Shown: in pieces, positions 1 through 10,612 of the stretch
Position numbering within the stretch: position 1 is the first letter of the stretch
How the letters are laid out: every line of letters starts with the position of its first letter
NCBI GenBank assembly: GCA_963555705.1
Contig: OY743171.1
Location: 17,173,352-17,237,351, forward strand
Direction of reading: 5' to 3'
DNA: 64,000 nucleotides
From: Ligustrum vulgare
Taxonomy: Eukaryota > Streptophyta > Magnoliopsida > Lamiales > Oleaceae
Program-made: the position numbers and the translations under genes
The notes under the pieces: generated by a model
Database searches by the model: none
What the model saw: only the letters and a program-made list of their open reading frames with translations
What the model was told of the DNA's origin: nothing

Positions 1-1
1 C

Positions 2-190
2 ACCGATGAAAATACTAGTATGAATAATATAAGACTCAAACTTTACTTTAGAAGGTTTAGAACTCATAATCACGCTAGGGAAAAAGTTGGAAAGCTCAAC
101 GTTGATTCTATCCATTTTTATGAGTGGAAGTACCGTGATACGTATGAAGAAGGAACGTTTAGTCAGGGTAATTTTTTGAAGTACGCGTAA
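2..190 (+). CDS. C-terminal tail of an unidentified reading frame
   Basis: A frame open from the left edge runs 62 codons and stops with TAA at 188-190. The residues look protein-like (mixed charged and aromatic, ending YEWKYRDTYEEGTFS then QGNFLKYA), which is unusual for noncoding DNA this AT-rich. I do not recognise the family. It may be the last exon of a host gene or transposon gene lying to the left, about 100 bp outside the Helitron end at 298. It could also be a chance frame. Confidence 0.3.
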   Translation, partial: TDENTSMNNIRLKLYFRRFRTHNHAREKVGKLNVDSIHFYEWKYRDTYEEGTFSQGNFLKYA

Positions 191-311
191 TTAAAAAATA
201 AGGAAAAAATTTGATTTGTGTGTAATAATATTTTATTTAAGAATGTCTAATTAAAAATGTATTTGAAAAATGAAGCTCTTTATATATTTATTTATTACTA
301 GATTTATCACC

Positions 312-324
312 CGTGCGATGCACG
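312..324 (-). other. Helitron 3' terminal hairpin
   Basis: CGTGC, loop GAT, GCACG forms a perfect 5-bp stem. Ten nucleotides (311-302 on the minus strand) then the CTAG end (301-298) and host T follow. This is the standard 3' subterminal hairpin used for Helitron transposition termination. Confidence 0.85.
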
Positions 325-2600
325 ATAATAGATATATACAAAATATTTAAATGTAAAAAAATAAACTTAAAAATTATAATAGCTTCTTACAATAGTAAAA
401 AGGCAATTTATATATTTAAATAATAAATGACTGTTATTTGCATAATTTTAATATTGATAGCTACACATATCATCTACAATATTAAGAACAAACAAAAATA
501 GTATTTTAACTACATAATTTAGATATGAGACATAGTTATATTATTTTTATTTCAAAAAAAATTATTTTTCAACAACACATTTTCCTAACAATAGAAAGAT
601 ATTGACCTTGACTTTTGTTAACAATTATAGCATATGAAACGATCAAGGGGTACTGTCACTACACAAAATAAAAAGGTTTGGATGCCTAATACACAAAGTT
701 AGTTTTAGTGGAAGCAACTACAACTGGGGAAGCAACTCCTCTCCTTTGCATAACCTCCAGTACCATGAAAATATAATTAATTATATTCCAAATGTTGAAT
801 ATTGGATTTAAATAAATGCGTTTGAGCATTTCCTCTCAAACATTTTAAACTTTTAGATGAGTATATTAAAAATAATGAGCAAGCAGGACTTTATAAGTTT
901 TATCCTTGTATGTTTTTACCTAAGCCTCTGTTTTGGTAACATTGTTATAAACAATGTTTGTAAATATTACAATTTTCAAAACCACTTTTAATCCACGCAC
1001 ATTTGTTAAACCACTTTTCAATCATATAATTTGCTTAAAAAATAATCAAGATTCTATTTATAATCTTCGACAGTAGGATTTTTCTTTTATTATGCCGACA
1101 GAAAAATTTAGAAACTGGTATTGAGTTTTTCGTCGGGACTTTCCTGAATTTAACTCTATTTTTATTTTTCGTGCCTAAATTCAAATCTATGTCTAACAAA
1201 TTGAATTTAATTAACAATATTTTAAACATGTTCTTAGTTTATAAATATAATGTATTATACTACTGTGTCAGTCTATTTTTTTTCCTTAATGTGAAGATTA
1301 ATGCAAAACATAGAAGTATAGACCTTGTTGTCCGATTTATAAATATTTCTTAAACATTTCCACACAAAGAAGAGAAGCAGCAGCAGTCTCACTACTTCTC
1401 AACAAATATTCCCAACAAATCATTTTTATGATCCACGACAAAAAAATGCTATTCATTTTACTCTAGCTTACATTCCATTTTTTATTATGGCACTAACAGA
1501 ACTAATTTAATTAAAGAAAAATAAGTATACTTTATATGATAATCTACAGGTAGGTGTCTGCCAGGCCCCTAACTTGGGGAAAAAAATTTGTAGTCCAATA
1601 AAAGAAAAGGGCATATTAAAAATAAATAAATAAATCGGAGTAACATATGCATTGAACTGGAATAGGTTCATTTATATGTCAACAATTATTGAGTGCACCA
1701 AAAGCCGAGAGTTAACTTGTAGAAGATATTCAGTTCCCTGAATTGCTGGTAAATATGCCTACATTTGAAAAATAATAACTTTTATACTCCATTCATCTAC
1801 CACTTTCATTTGCTACAAACCACGGATCCAGCCATCCAGAAAGAAAGACAAAATTTGCTGCGAGCCGAAGCGTAATGAAATTAAAAAAAATGGAGAAACA
1901 CAAGTACTGAGAAGAACAGAGATTAGGACACACTGATGAAAACTAACATCTATACTTCCAATGTATCATCATATGGGACACATTTTGTTTTGCAACCTTC
2001 CATGAACAACTAAAGTGGAAGTCTGATATCATATTAAACTCCTTGGGCTTAGTTCTTTGCAGACTTCGGGTTACGTTGGTGAAACAATTCTCAATTTTAA
2101 AACCTGAGTACTCGCAGAAAAATACAGACCTATACCATCTTATAAATCAAACATGTCAAAGTACATGCTAGAGATAAACAACAGAAATCTCACACACAAT
2201 AGAAAAATGAGTGCACAAAGCAATTTAAGGTAGTAAAAAAAAAAAAAAAACTTGAAGTAGAGCTACAAAGCAATAATAGGAGAAGGGTTATAATAAAATA
2301 CTTTTGCTTGTAGCAAATTTAGTCACATTTCCCCTGATAATAGCACTTGCAGAGGGACTATGGAGATACCGAGGGCTGTAGTTGGTAGAAAATTAAAAAT
2401 ACCTTGAAGTTTATTTTCTTACATATAATGGTTTGAGCAACACCTTGTTCAGACTATGTACAAAAAATTACTTTAGATGGGTAATTGATTATATTTACAA
2501 ACATAATTCATAAAAAAAATGAAAAATGTATCAATATTCATATAAGGTGTTCTGAACAAAAGTGAAATACATGCCATACGGTCATAACACTACAAAATCT
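325..2600. other. Helitron interior without recognised genes
   Basis: This is AT-rich sequence with short A/T runs and no frame of protein-like quality. It includes a Tourist-related fragment at 921-1042. It may contain intron or UTR sequence of the captured genes, but nothing can be assigned. Confidence 0.5.
921..1042 (-). repeat. Diverged Tourist-like MITE fragment
   Basis: It starts TAAGCCTCTGTTTTGG and continues with AAACCACTTTT-type motifs. These match the reverse complement of the complete MITE at 8173-8339 in order and spacing. The far terminus is not recognisable. Confidence 0.5.
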
Positions 2601-2642
2601 AAAAATATGGAAGGCAAGTGGAAGCAATAGGAAATTCAATAT

Positions 2643-2738
2643 ACCAGTCCAAAATGAAGGAACTCCACACAAAACGATGTAGAGAATAACTCCAATGCTC
2701 CATATAACTATTTCTGATCCTAAAATTTTACTAGACAA
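2643..2738 (-). pseudogene. Calcium-dependent protein kinase fragment (kinase subdomain IX region)
   Basis: About 32 codons include WSIGVILYIVLCGVPSFW. This matches the conserved stretch after the activation segment of plant CDPK/CRK kinases (D-x-WS-x-GVILY-x-LL-x-G-x-PPFW). The invariant Asp before WS is replaced (VIWS), and flanking kinase domain and EF-hands are absent. It is one exon piece captured in the Helitron, in the same orientation as the other fragments. It cannot encode a kinase. Family assignment rests on one motif block. Confidence 0.72.
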
Positions 2739-2870
2739 TATAAAGTAAAATGAAACAAATGTTTTCTAAAAACAGAAACTATATAATCTTTATTTTCCAC
2801 CTGTTGATCAAGATTTTTACAAATTCAAACCCAAATAACCCATTCTCCTTTTACCTTTCGGCTTTGAACA

Positions 2871-2945
2871 TGCTGGTCCATGGAGCTTTAGTCTCCTCAC
2901 AGATAAGTTTCTCCTCAGCTTCGGCAACATCCTTTCACCATTTAA
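2871..2945 (-). pseudogene. Possible further captured exon, unassigned
   Basis: On the minus strand a short frame rich in Glu/Lys (DVAEAEEKLICEETKAPW) lies between the AAA and CDPK fragments. It looks more protein-like than its surroundings and has the same orientation. I cannot place it in a family; it could belong to either neighbour or be chance. Confidence 0.25.
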
Positions 2946-3169
2946 AAGCAAATCTAAACATAGCTCCTGCAGGAAACAAAATCACACCTTGCAAAATTTA
3001 GCAAGTACTTCACCTTCAAGAAAACTAAAACACGAGAAAATCTGACAAAGTTTTCAGAACAAAAATTTGCTAGCATTTTATAATCTAGTGAAATAAATTT
3101 GCAAAACCAATTCAAATCACACTTGACCCAATTCAAGAAAATTATGACTGAAAATGGGAATAGGAAAGC

Positions 3170-3602
3170 TTACCAGCTGACAAGCTTTTCCTCCAGCCTC
3201 ATAAAGAACTTTTTGCAGTGAAAAGCTTCTCCTCAAAGTGATGATAGCCGCTTGAGTACAAAGAGCCTGAAGATCTGCACCAGTGAATCCGACAGTTCGC
3301 CTCGTTACCCACTTGAGTAACAATCCAGTAATAGCCTTAGGCCACTGAGTGTGCAGTGAAAGGATGGCTTCTCTGTCCTTATAATTGAAGGCAGTGGGAA
3401 ATAAATTTCACGATCAAACCTCCCAGGCCACCTTAAAGCAGGATCAACTGCACAGGACGATTTGTAGCTCCTATAACAATAACCAAACCTCATGACTTTG
3501 AACCATCCATTAAAGCAACCAAAGCGAACTATGTATTTGATCTTGTTGCATATTGCAGCAGGGGCCCAAGCCATCTATCTCATCTAAGAAAATGATTGAA
3601 GG
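3170..3602 (-). pseudogene. AAA+ ATPase fragment (ATAD2/CDC48-related, plant At3g15120-like)
   Basis: In transcription order it shows a Walker B block (PSIIFLDEIDGLGPC, 3602-3558), QQDQIHSS, then in shifted frames VIGATNRP, a PALR-x-PGRFDREIYFPLP block (second region of homology), and WVTRRTVGFTGADLQALCTQ near 3308-3250. It ends near a GTAAGC splice donor at about 3170. This is the C-terminal half of an AAA module. A TGA after MDGSKS and at least two frame changes disable it. Walker A is absent because the upstream side is joined to RecQ-like sequence. The fragment is continuous over several conserved blocks with little intron sequence. Confidence 0.85.
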
Positions 3603-3638
3603 GTAAAAAAAAAAATACCAAGAAGATAAAGCACAAAC

Positions 3639-3822
3639 CTGATTTTGCATCAAAGAAATAAGAGGGCTATTGACTACAGTAGTCTTTTTCGCAATCAAGT
3701 AAGAATAATAAGATTACAATGCAAAAAATAGTAATGAATTGGAGCTTACCACAAGGACTTGCCACTGCCAGTGGCCATAACCACCAAGCAATCTTTACCA
3801 TCAAAAGTTTCTAACTCTCTGT
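3639..3822 (-). pseudogene. RecQ-type DNA helicase fragment (motifs I and Ia)
   Basis: Two exon-like pieces are seen. 3822-3750 encodes FDGKDCLVVMATGSGKSL, the RecQ Walker A (motif I), and ends at a GTAAGC donor. 3698-3639 encodes NSPLISLMQNQ, the RecQ motif Ia (SPL-x-SLM-x-DQV), and ends CAG|GTTTGT, a donor. The intervening 50 bp is intron-like. Downstream helicase motifs are missing; AAA sequence starts 37 nt later. Retained splice sites indicate capture of genomic DNA rather than cDNA. Plant RECQ2-type helicases are the best match from memory. Confidence 0.8.
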
Positions 3823-4002
3823 GAAGAACCAATTGCTTATACTATAAACAAATGTACTTATATTCAGAAAAACCAAAAAAATCAAAGCAACCATTACTGA
3901 GCCGTAGGGCCGCAGGGGAGAGAGGACGTCGTTTACCTTGTTGGTACATTCAGCCATGGAACAAGCGTCCATTGGAGGCAGACAAAGTTTACGGTCTCTC
4001 AA
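3823..4002 (-). other. Leader-like sequence upstream of the RecQ fragment
   Basis: An open frame here (MDACSMAECTNKV and on) continues into intron-like sequence and shows no family match. It may be the 5' part of the captured RecQ gene or unrelated. Confidence 0.2.
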
Positions 4003-4149
4003 GACGTGTGAATGGGCGGTAGCTATGAAATGAAGGTAGAAGATGTAAAAACAGATATGATTTTTTTTGTATTGAGTTTCTTGTTTTGAATTTTGAATTG
4101 ACGTGGACCCAAATATTGGGGTGGGAATCTGGAAATCTGATGTGCAGGC

Positions 4150-4251
<102 letters not shown>

Positions 4252-5126
4252 ACAGATTGATGGGAAACGGTAGGGGAAAAATGGGAGGGATAATATGCAG
4301 TTACTATCCTTCTTTTATATGAAGAAGAAGATAGATTACCAGCAGTATGCAGATTAACTCGAGCTATTCTTACCAGTTTTATATTGGCAAAACAATTTTC
4401 TGTCGACAATTGTAATCTGTGCTTCCCATTTAGTTCACTACAACAGGGAAAATTAGCACCAGTTCTACAATTTCACTCCAGCTCCTATGCTGCTGATCTA
4501 TGAACCTACATTCAGTTCAATCTATTGGTGCAATTATAATATCCTCATGTAGATGCAGGCAATATCCCTGAGAACTTCAATTTTTAATTTCATAACTCAG
4601 CTCTCTGAAGATCTATCTAGAATGACTATTGGCCTTTAAGATAAAAAAACAAAGGATAGTTCAACATAAATCTCACAAATCAAAATTAAACAACAACAAT
4701 TTACATTGGGCAACTCAGCTCTAAATTTGAGAAGATCCACTTGTATTGATATAGGGCACCAAGGTATCAGGTGGTAAAAAAAGGTCTTGTGCATTCATTA
4801 GTGATAAAGCTATCACTTATTCTGATCTCTCTGAAACCCTTTGTTGCAAATTTTACACACAAATATGTTGGTTGCCAAGAGAGTTCTCAGTGATAAAGCT
4901 ATCACTTATACACAAGGATCTAGTCAAAAATCACCAAGATATTTAACTTTCCCCTAAAAAAAAGTTACTGATAAACTAACCTGGATTGCCTGGCTGATTT
5001 CTCCTTTTCTTCACTGCTTGATTCATTTTCAATTATGAACTCCGATAACTATGAACTCCTATTAATATTTCTCACGTGGTGGATCAAAATGGAGAGTAAA
5101 TAAGTAATAAAATCTTCTTAAACCAA

Positions 5127-5357
5127 TCAAAAAGTATAGCAAAGAATTGGTTCGATGAATGCAAATGCAAATACAAATGCTATAGATATTAAAGACGACT
5201 CTACATTAGAAAGTGGGGCAGCAGGAATTTTAGGAGTCAATTTTGTTGAAGATTCATCAAACTTCCAAGAGCAATCTTTGTATGCAAATCCAATACCCAC
5301 TCCAGCACGAAAAGCTATTGATTCCCAGCACCAAAGCCTTGCAACTCGAATCAACAA
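5127..5357 (-). pseudogene. MIC10-like (MICOS subunit) gene fragment
   Basis: The frame contains WESIAFRAGVGIGFAYKDCS followed by KFDESS. This resembles the glycine-rich second membrane hairpin and following acidic tail of plant MIC10-type proteins of the mitochondrial inner membrane. The N-terminal part is missing and the frame runs on into AT-rich sequence. It is the most 5' of the four fragments. The identification is from motif memory and is less secure than RecQ or AAA. Confidence 0.5.
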
Positions 5358-6139
5358 CTTCTACTCGAACACAGACCTTACAGGTTTCTTTTTTTTTCAC
5401 TCCTGTCAATTCAAGAATTTAATCAAAATTATTTCAACTTTAATCCCATCAAAATCCTAACAATTTAATCAAAATTAAAGCATTAAAATGGAGATACCTC
5501 GATCCAAAAGGCAAAACTGCAGTATTAAAATCAAGACATTTCACCGATGTGTCACTGCCTTTCACTGTACCTCACCCAATCAAGGTTTCCTCTCACAATA
5601 TGCTCGGTTTTCTTCACTGTGCTTCCAACCGATCACTGATTTCAACAGCTTTCTTGCTTCTCTCGTTCGGCTGCTCCTTCTACCGTCGTCCACGCTTACA
5701 GCCCTTTTTCCACGGCTTCTTTTCACTTGATCGGTGCTCTTCACGATTTTTTACCCCATTCAGTTTTTGATTCTTGGTTGGTGCTGCACTTTCTTCAACA
5801 GGCTTAAAGAAAAATAGTGAGAGACGAATTGTCAAAATTCAAATTTGTAACCAAAATTTGAAGGTATTGAGAATAGGCTACTGTTTTGCAGAGATGTGAG
5901 AGCTGTCCATTTGCAGTTGAAACAGTCTTCAGGTCAAAAAATTGAGAAAAGCTGGCGTGTTTTTTTGGCAAGACATTTTGTAAGAGTAAAATAAATGTTG
6001 CGTCCCTGATACACTTCCTATTGGAGCCGTCAGTATCTAATGAAAATGGTTCAATTTTTTTTTTCCTTTTCTTCCTCTTGAGCGGGAGATTATAGGCGGG
6101 AAAATATTTCCACTTAGCTCCTTTAATATATTTACAAGA
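5358..6139 (-). other. 5' part of the Helitron
   Basis: It contains CT-rich sequence (5380-5800) that on the minus strand could be the 5' leader of the MIC10-like fragment, then the AT-rich Helitron head. No convincing frame on either strand. Confidence 0.4.
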
Positions 6140-6689
6140 TTATAAACACAATTCCCATAACGGTCAAAATGTTTAGCTAGAGGTGAAAATGGGACGAGCC
6201 GAGCCGACTTGACCTCGAGCTCGTTTCAAACTATGCTCCGCTCGTTTGACAAGGGCCAAGCATGAGTTCGTGGGCTGAGCCAAGCTTCGGCTCGTGGCTT
6301 GCTTGATTTCATTTTTTATTTTTGGACAAATACTTGAATATTAAATTAATTATATAATGATATATTATATATAATATAAATTTATAATTAGTTGTATAAT
6401 AAATAAATTAATAAGTAATGTAAAAGTAGTGAATGAATGAATTATAAGTTGAATTGTTCAAATCTTTAATTATAATTCGAAAAGAAAAAAACTAGAATTG
6501 AGTAAGTAAATTAAAATTTAAAAGTTTAAAAATTAAATTCTTCCTCTCTTTTTTTCTTGCTTGGGACCGGTTACTAACTGGAATAATCGAATTTTCTAGT
6601 AGGTGGAGTTAAAATTGTACATGAACAACTTGTTACGTATACAATTTTTGTTTTAAAATCAAAATAGTATTTTAGGTAAAGAAATTAAA

Positions 6690-7372
6690 AGTTTAAGTTA
6701 AATATCATTTACCTGACTGTATGCAATTTCGGCATACTTATTTTGTATGAAAAAATGAGCGTCCTGCTTATCTTTGATATATATTAATGCTTCCAAAATA
6801 TATTCTTTGAGTCGGTTCTTTACTTCTGACAAAATCTTTTTACCTGCACTAAAAGCAAGCTCTGAAGCTACCATGCTAACTGGAGGTGTTAGTAGATTTT
6901 TTGTTATGACAGAAACAATTGAATATCTCCGTTCGTTTGTTTAAAATATTTTTTCAATTCTTTAAGTATTACAAGTGGATCTAATTCGTTATGACAACTA
7001 GGGGACATACTGTAAGAAGAAGTTCCTTGTGTATACATAATTTTTTCCGTTAGATCTAATAATTCTACTTCATTTTCTTTAAGTGTAATGACACATGATG
7101 ATGCAGATATTGTATGACTAACTTTAGTTCCTAATCGTGCTGCATATGCATCATACATGCTTACAAACGTATTTTCTAAATTATTATAAGCGATAGGAGT
7201 TTTCAAAATCAACGCGCTACTTATTTTTTAAACAAAAAGTTTCTTACCCTTTAAATTGTAACGAGAGTCCATTACACATGTTAAGGGAAATAATATAGGT
7301 AAATCGTACCAATATTTTCTAAATTTTATTTTCATATCAATTATCATATCAACAAAAAATAAATCATCTTTA
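6690..7372 (-). pseudogene. hAT transposase, C-terminal half (hATC dimerisation region)
   Basis: Blocks seen on the minus strand include LPILFPLTCVMDSRYNLKG, TPIAYNNLENTFVSMYDAY and a hATC region PPVSMVASELAFSAGKKIL then RLKEYILEALIYIKD (about 6880-6750). The hATC domain mediates dimerisation, and its A-S-E-x-A-F-S core is retained. The sequence starts exactly at the Helitron 5' junction (7372) and has at least one stop near 7230. It continues from the N-terminal half at 13172. Confidence 0.85.
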
Positions 7373-8172
7373 TCTACATCTATATTTATCTACATCTACA
7401 ATCTACAATCTAAATCTACAATACATACATACATACATACATACAATATCTAAAAAGTTTGGATGTAAGAGAAACTTTTATTTTCCTATTTTACCCTTTA
7501 ATTTTTGTGTACATAGTCAATGCTACCCTTAATACTCAATGTTTTTTCATTAAATATAATTATTGTCCCAATTTACATTGATCTTGTCTTTAATATAATT
7601 CTTTTGGAAGTTTTGTTTTCTGTACTCTTTTAATTGGTTCATCTATTTTAATTCTCAAGTTACAAGTTATAATATAGCCATAAAAATAAATATTTAATTC
7701 CATGTACTCTTTTAGTTGATTTGACGTTCTTTTTTACATTAATTTAATATTTCTTAACGTAAAATTAGAAACCACAAAATAAATTGTTTATTCATTGTGA
7801 GTGTTTAACACATGCTGATCATCATTGCTCATTAAAGTATATTATTTGTAAGGAATTTATAATATCGATTTCTGCAATATTAATAATTAACTTATCTTTT
7901 TTAAATAATTTAAAATTGCAGATAAACAAATAAATTACTTTATTGTACAATAAACTAAGTAAATGCATTAAGTTTAAGCTCATTATATCTGAATTCTTAA
8001 AAATTTCGCAAATTACCAAAGAAATAAATAAATAAATGAGTTTCATTACAAAAGTCAGTAAAAACACTTAGTGTTCATTGGACACTGCTTTTGTAAATGG
8101 AGTATTTTTGCTAGTCTTTTTTAGTAGAGCTTATTAAAAAAATGTTGTTAACAAAAAATAGTTGACTGTTTA

Positions 8173-8339
8173 GCCTCCGTTTGTTAAAAGTTTTTTTTCT
8201 TTAAAAATATGTTTTTTTATATTTTTGAGGTAAAATATGTCGTTGAAAAGTGAAGAGAGAAAATATGTGTGGTTAAAAAGTGATTTGGAGAATTATATTG
8301 TTTAAAAACATGTTTTTAATTGATTTGCCAAACAGAGGC
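8173..8339. mobile_element. Tourist-like MITE (PIF/Harbinger type)
   Basis: A 167-bp element has inverted ends GCCTCCGTTTG and CAAACAGAGGC and 3-bp TTA duplications on both sides (8170-8172 and 8340-8342). TTA plus these ends is typical of Tourist MITEs mobilised by PIF/Harbinger transposases. Related copies lie at 921, 35165 and 57548. Confidence 0.9.
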
Positions 8340-9158
8340 TTAATTGTCAGTCCAGAAAGTATTGTTCACAAATATATAGATCGTTTGACAGCACAACTAA
8401 AGTGCTTTTGTATAAACTAATTTTTAATTATATATCGCACAATTAACTAAAAATTAAATAATTATTTCACCTCAATTTTGAAATCTAAAAAAATATATTT
8501 TATTAATTCATAAATATAATATTTCACTAGATTTCCGTAAGAGTGATAGAAAAAGTATTTTGTCAATAAATTTCATATTTTATTAATTAATAAAATATAT
8601 TTTCATAAACCAATGTAATATAATATTTCAATAAGAATTATGAAAAATAATATATTTTTAAAATATTTCAGATTTTATAAATTAATAAAATATAATTTCA
8701 TTTCATTTCATTTTAATCCATAAAATATAATATTTTAATACACATTAAGGAAAATAATATATTTTGAATTGATTTCATAATAAAATGGACCATGATACAC
8801 TCTTCACGGTGCTCACTGCGAGTATGCCCCACTCAAAAAGTACTTTTCAAAAAGCTGTTTACCAAGTCAAAAAGTATTTTTCAACCACAACTAAACACTT
8901 ATATTTTTAGTAAAAGTAATTTTTGCCTTTTAAAGTACTTTTACACCTTTCAAAAATCCTACAAAAAACACACTTAATTCATATTTTGTCATTTTTTCCA
9001 AATGTATTTTGCATAGGACAAATGTATGTAATTTTATCCCAATTTTCTAATGTGTATAAATAAATAAATAAATAAATGATATGTCACGACTTATTACAAT
9101 TTCACTTATAACACATATAAATCATTTCTTGAACAGTCATATCCAATCTGCATTGATA

Positions 9159-9262
9159 TCTACATCTACATCTTCAACATCTACATCTACATCTACATTT
9201 ACAAAAAGGGAGAATGGATGAGAAACTTTTAATGCATAATTTACCCTTATATATTTAGTTAT
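9159..9262 (+). repeat. Second Helitron-head-like repeat
   Basis: TCTACATCTACATC after an A, then GGATGAGAAACTTTTAATGC and TTTACCCTT, repeats the order of features at the Helitron 2 head (7373-7495). It may be the head of a second Helitron sharing one tail, or an internal duplication. Confidence 0.45.
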
Positions 9263-10365
9263 ACACCATCAACTAATTATCTAAAAATATATAATGTTAT
9301 AATATAATTGTAACGACCCAAAAAATTTGTCTTATTATTATATTAAATTATTCACATTTAACGGGACCCACTTGAAAGTCAATTGAAAATTTAATTTATT
9401 TGACTTATATACAGGAGTCTATTCGACATTAAATAAGACTTTTAATTTAGTTAACGCAATATAAATGAAAAACAAATAAGAATGTTAAGTATTACTTTAA
9501 GTATTTTTTTACCGATTAAATAAATCGACTATCGATTCCATAATTGGGAAGATAGGATTGAAGTGTGTGGAATGTACTTCGAAGTGGAACTAAGAATTTG
9601 TTCTAACGTTGAAAAATAATAGATCAAAGTTAAACTGTAAACTTTGGGTTATTAACGACGAATTTCTCGTATAGTTTTGGGACTCGTAAATTATTAGTTC
9701 TGTTATCCGTCTTGACTATTCGAGAATACTATCACGTAGAGCATTGAATGACCTTCAAATTGGCATATTGTAGACACGTATTCGGTCGACGTACGTGTCT
9801 CGAATATTTTAATAAAGAATGTTGACATTTGAAATGTTAGTTTTAAACGATTTATTTTGACAAATCGCAACATTTGCTATAGTTGACCATATTGCATTTC
9901 GGCAAGGATACGAGAAATTAGATCGTGGGTATTTTAGAATGGTATAATAGAAGTTCAATTTTGATGACAATAAGAGTACCGAAAATTAAGACGAAAGTAG
10001 TAACTTGAAAAGAAATCGAAATAAAATAGTTTTAAGTGATAAACTTTGACGAGCGATAACTTTTACCTCGGTTATCGATTTTATGATCCGAAAATATCGT
10101 TGTGATGTATTCCTTGAGAACTTCATATTGGCCCCCAAGAACTCTCTATTTCGACTTCATTTCATCCTATAATTTTTTTTAGAGTCATTTTAGAGTTTTT
10201 ACTAATTTTTGGGACTAAAATATAAATCTTATATTTTTTTTGGGACTAAAAGAGCAAATAAAATAATTGTAACTTAGTCCCCGATAAAAATTATAAATAT
10301 GGGCAGTTGACTGTTTAAAAAACGAAGAGAAAAAAGAAGAAGGAAATATGCTCCCGTTTTTAACA

Positions 10366-10488
10366 GGGGGGTCGACCCCCATTTAAAAATAAATGGGGGG
10401 CCGACCCCCCCTCATTTCATTTTAGGGGGGGATCGACCCCCCCCCCCCCCAATCATTTTGAAAGGGGGGGTCGACCTCCCCCCCCTTT
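10366..10488. repeat. Array of G-run/C-run palindromes around TCGA
   Basis: Four successive units of the form (G)5-7-(T/C)CGA-(C)5-15 start near 10366, 10395, 10422 and 10463, separated by 12-17 bp AT-rich spacers. Each can fold as a hairpin, and the G and C runs could form quadruplex-type structures. It lies just upstream of a TA microsatellite inside the solo LTR. Confidence 0.9.
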
Positions 10489-10554
10489 CAGTAAGGTAAG
10501 GGTTGTTTATTTTATTTATTTTATTATTATTATATTATATTATATATTACATAT

Positions 10555-10558
<4 letters not shown>

Positions 10559-10608
<50 letters not shown>
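10559..10608. repeat. (TA)n microsatellite
   Basis: A pure AT dinucleotide run of about 50 bp inside the solo LTR. Confidence 0.95.

Positions 10609-10612
<4 letters not shown>

Noticed and set aside
10366..10488. CRISPR-like array
   Set aside because: Eukaryotic LTR context and palindromes of unequal length without conserved repeat units.
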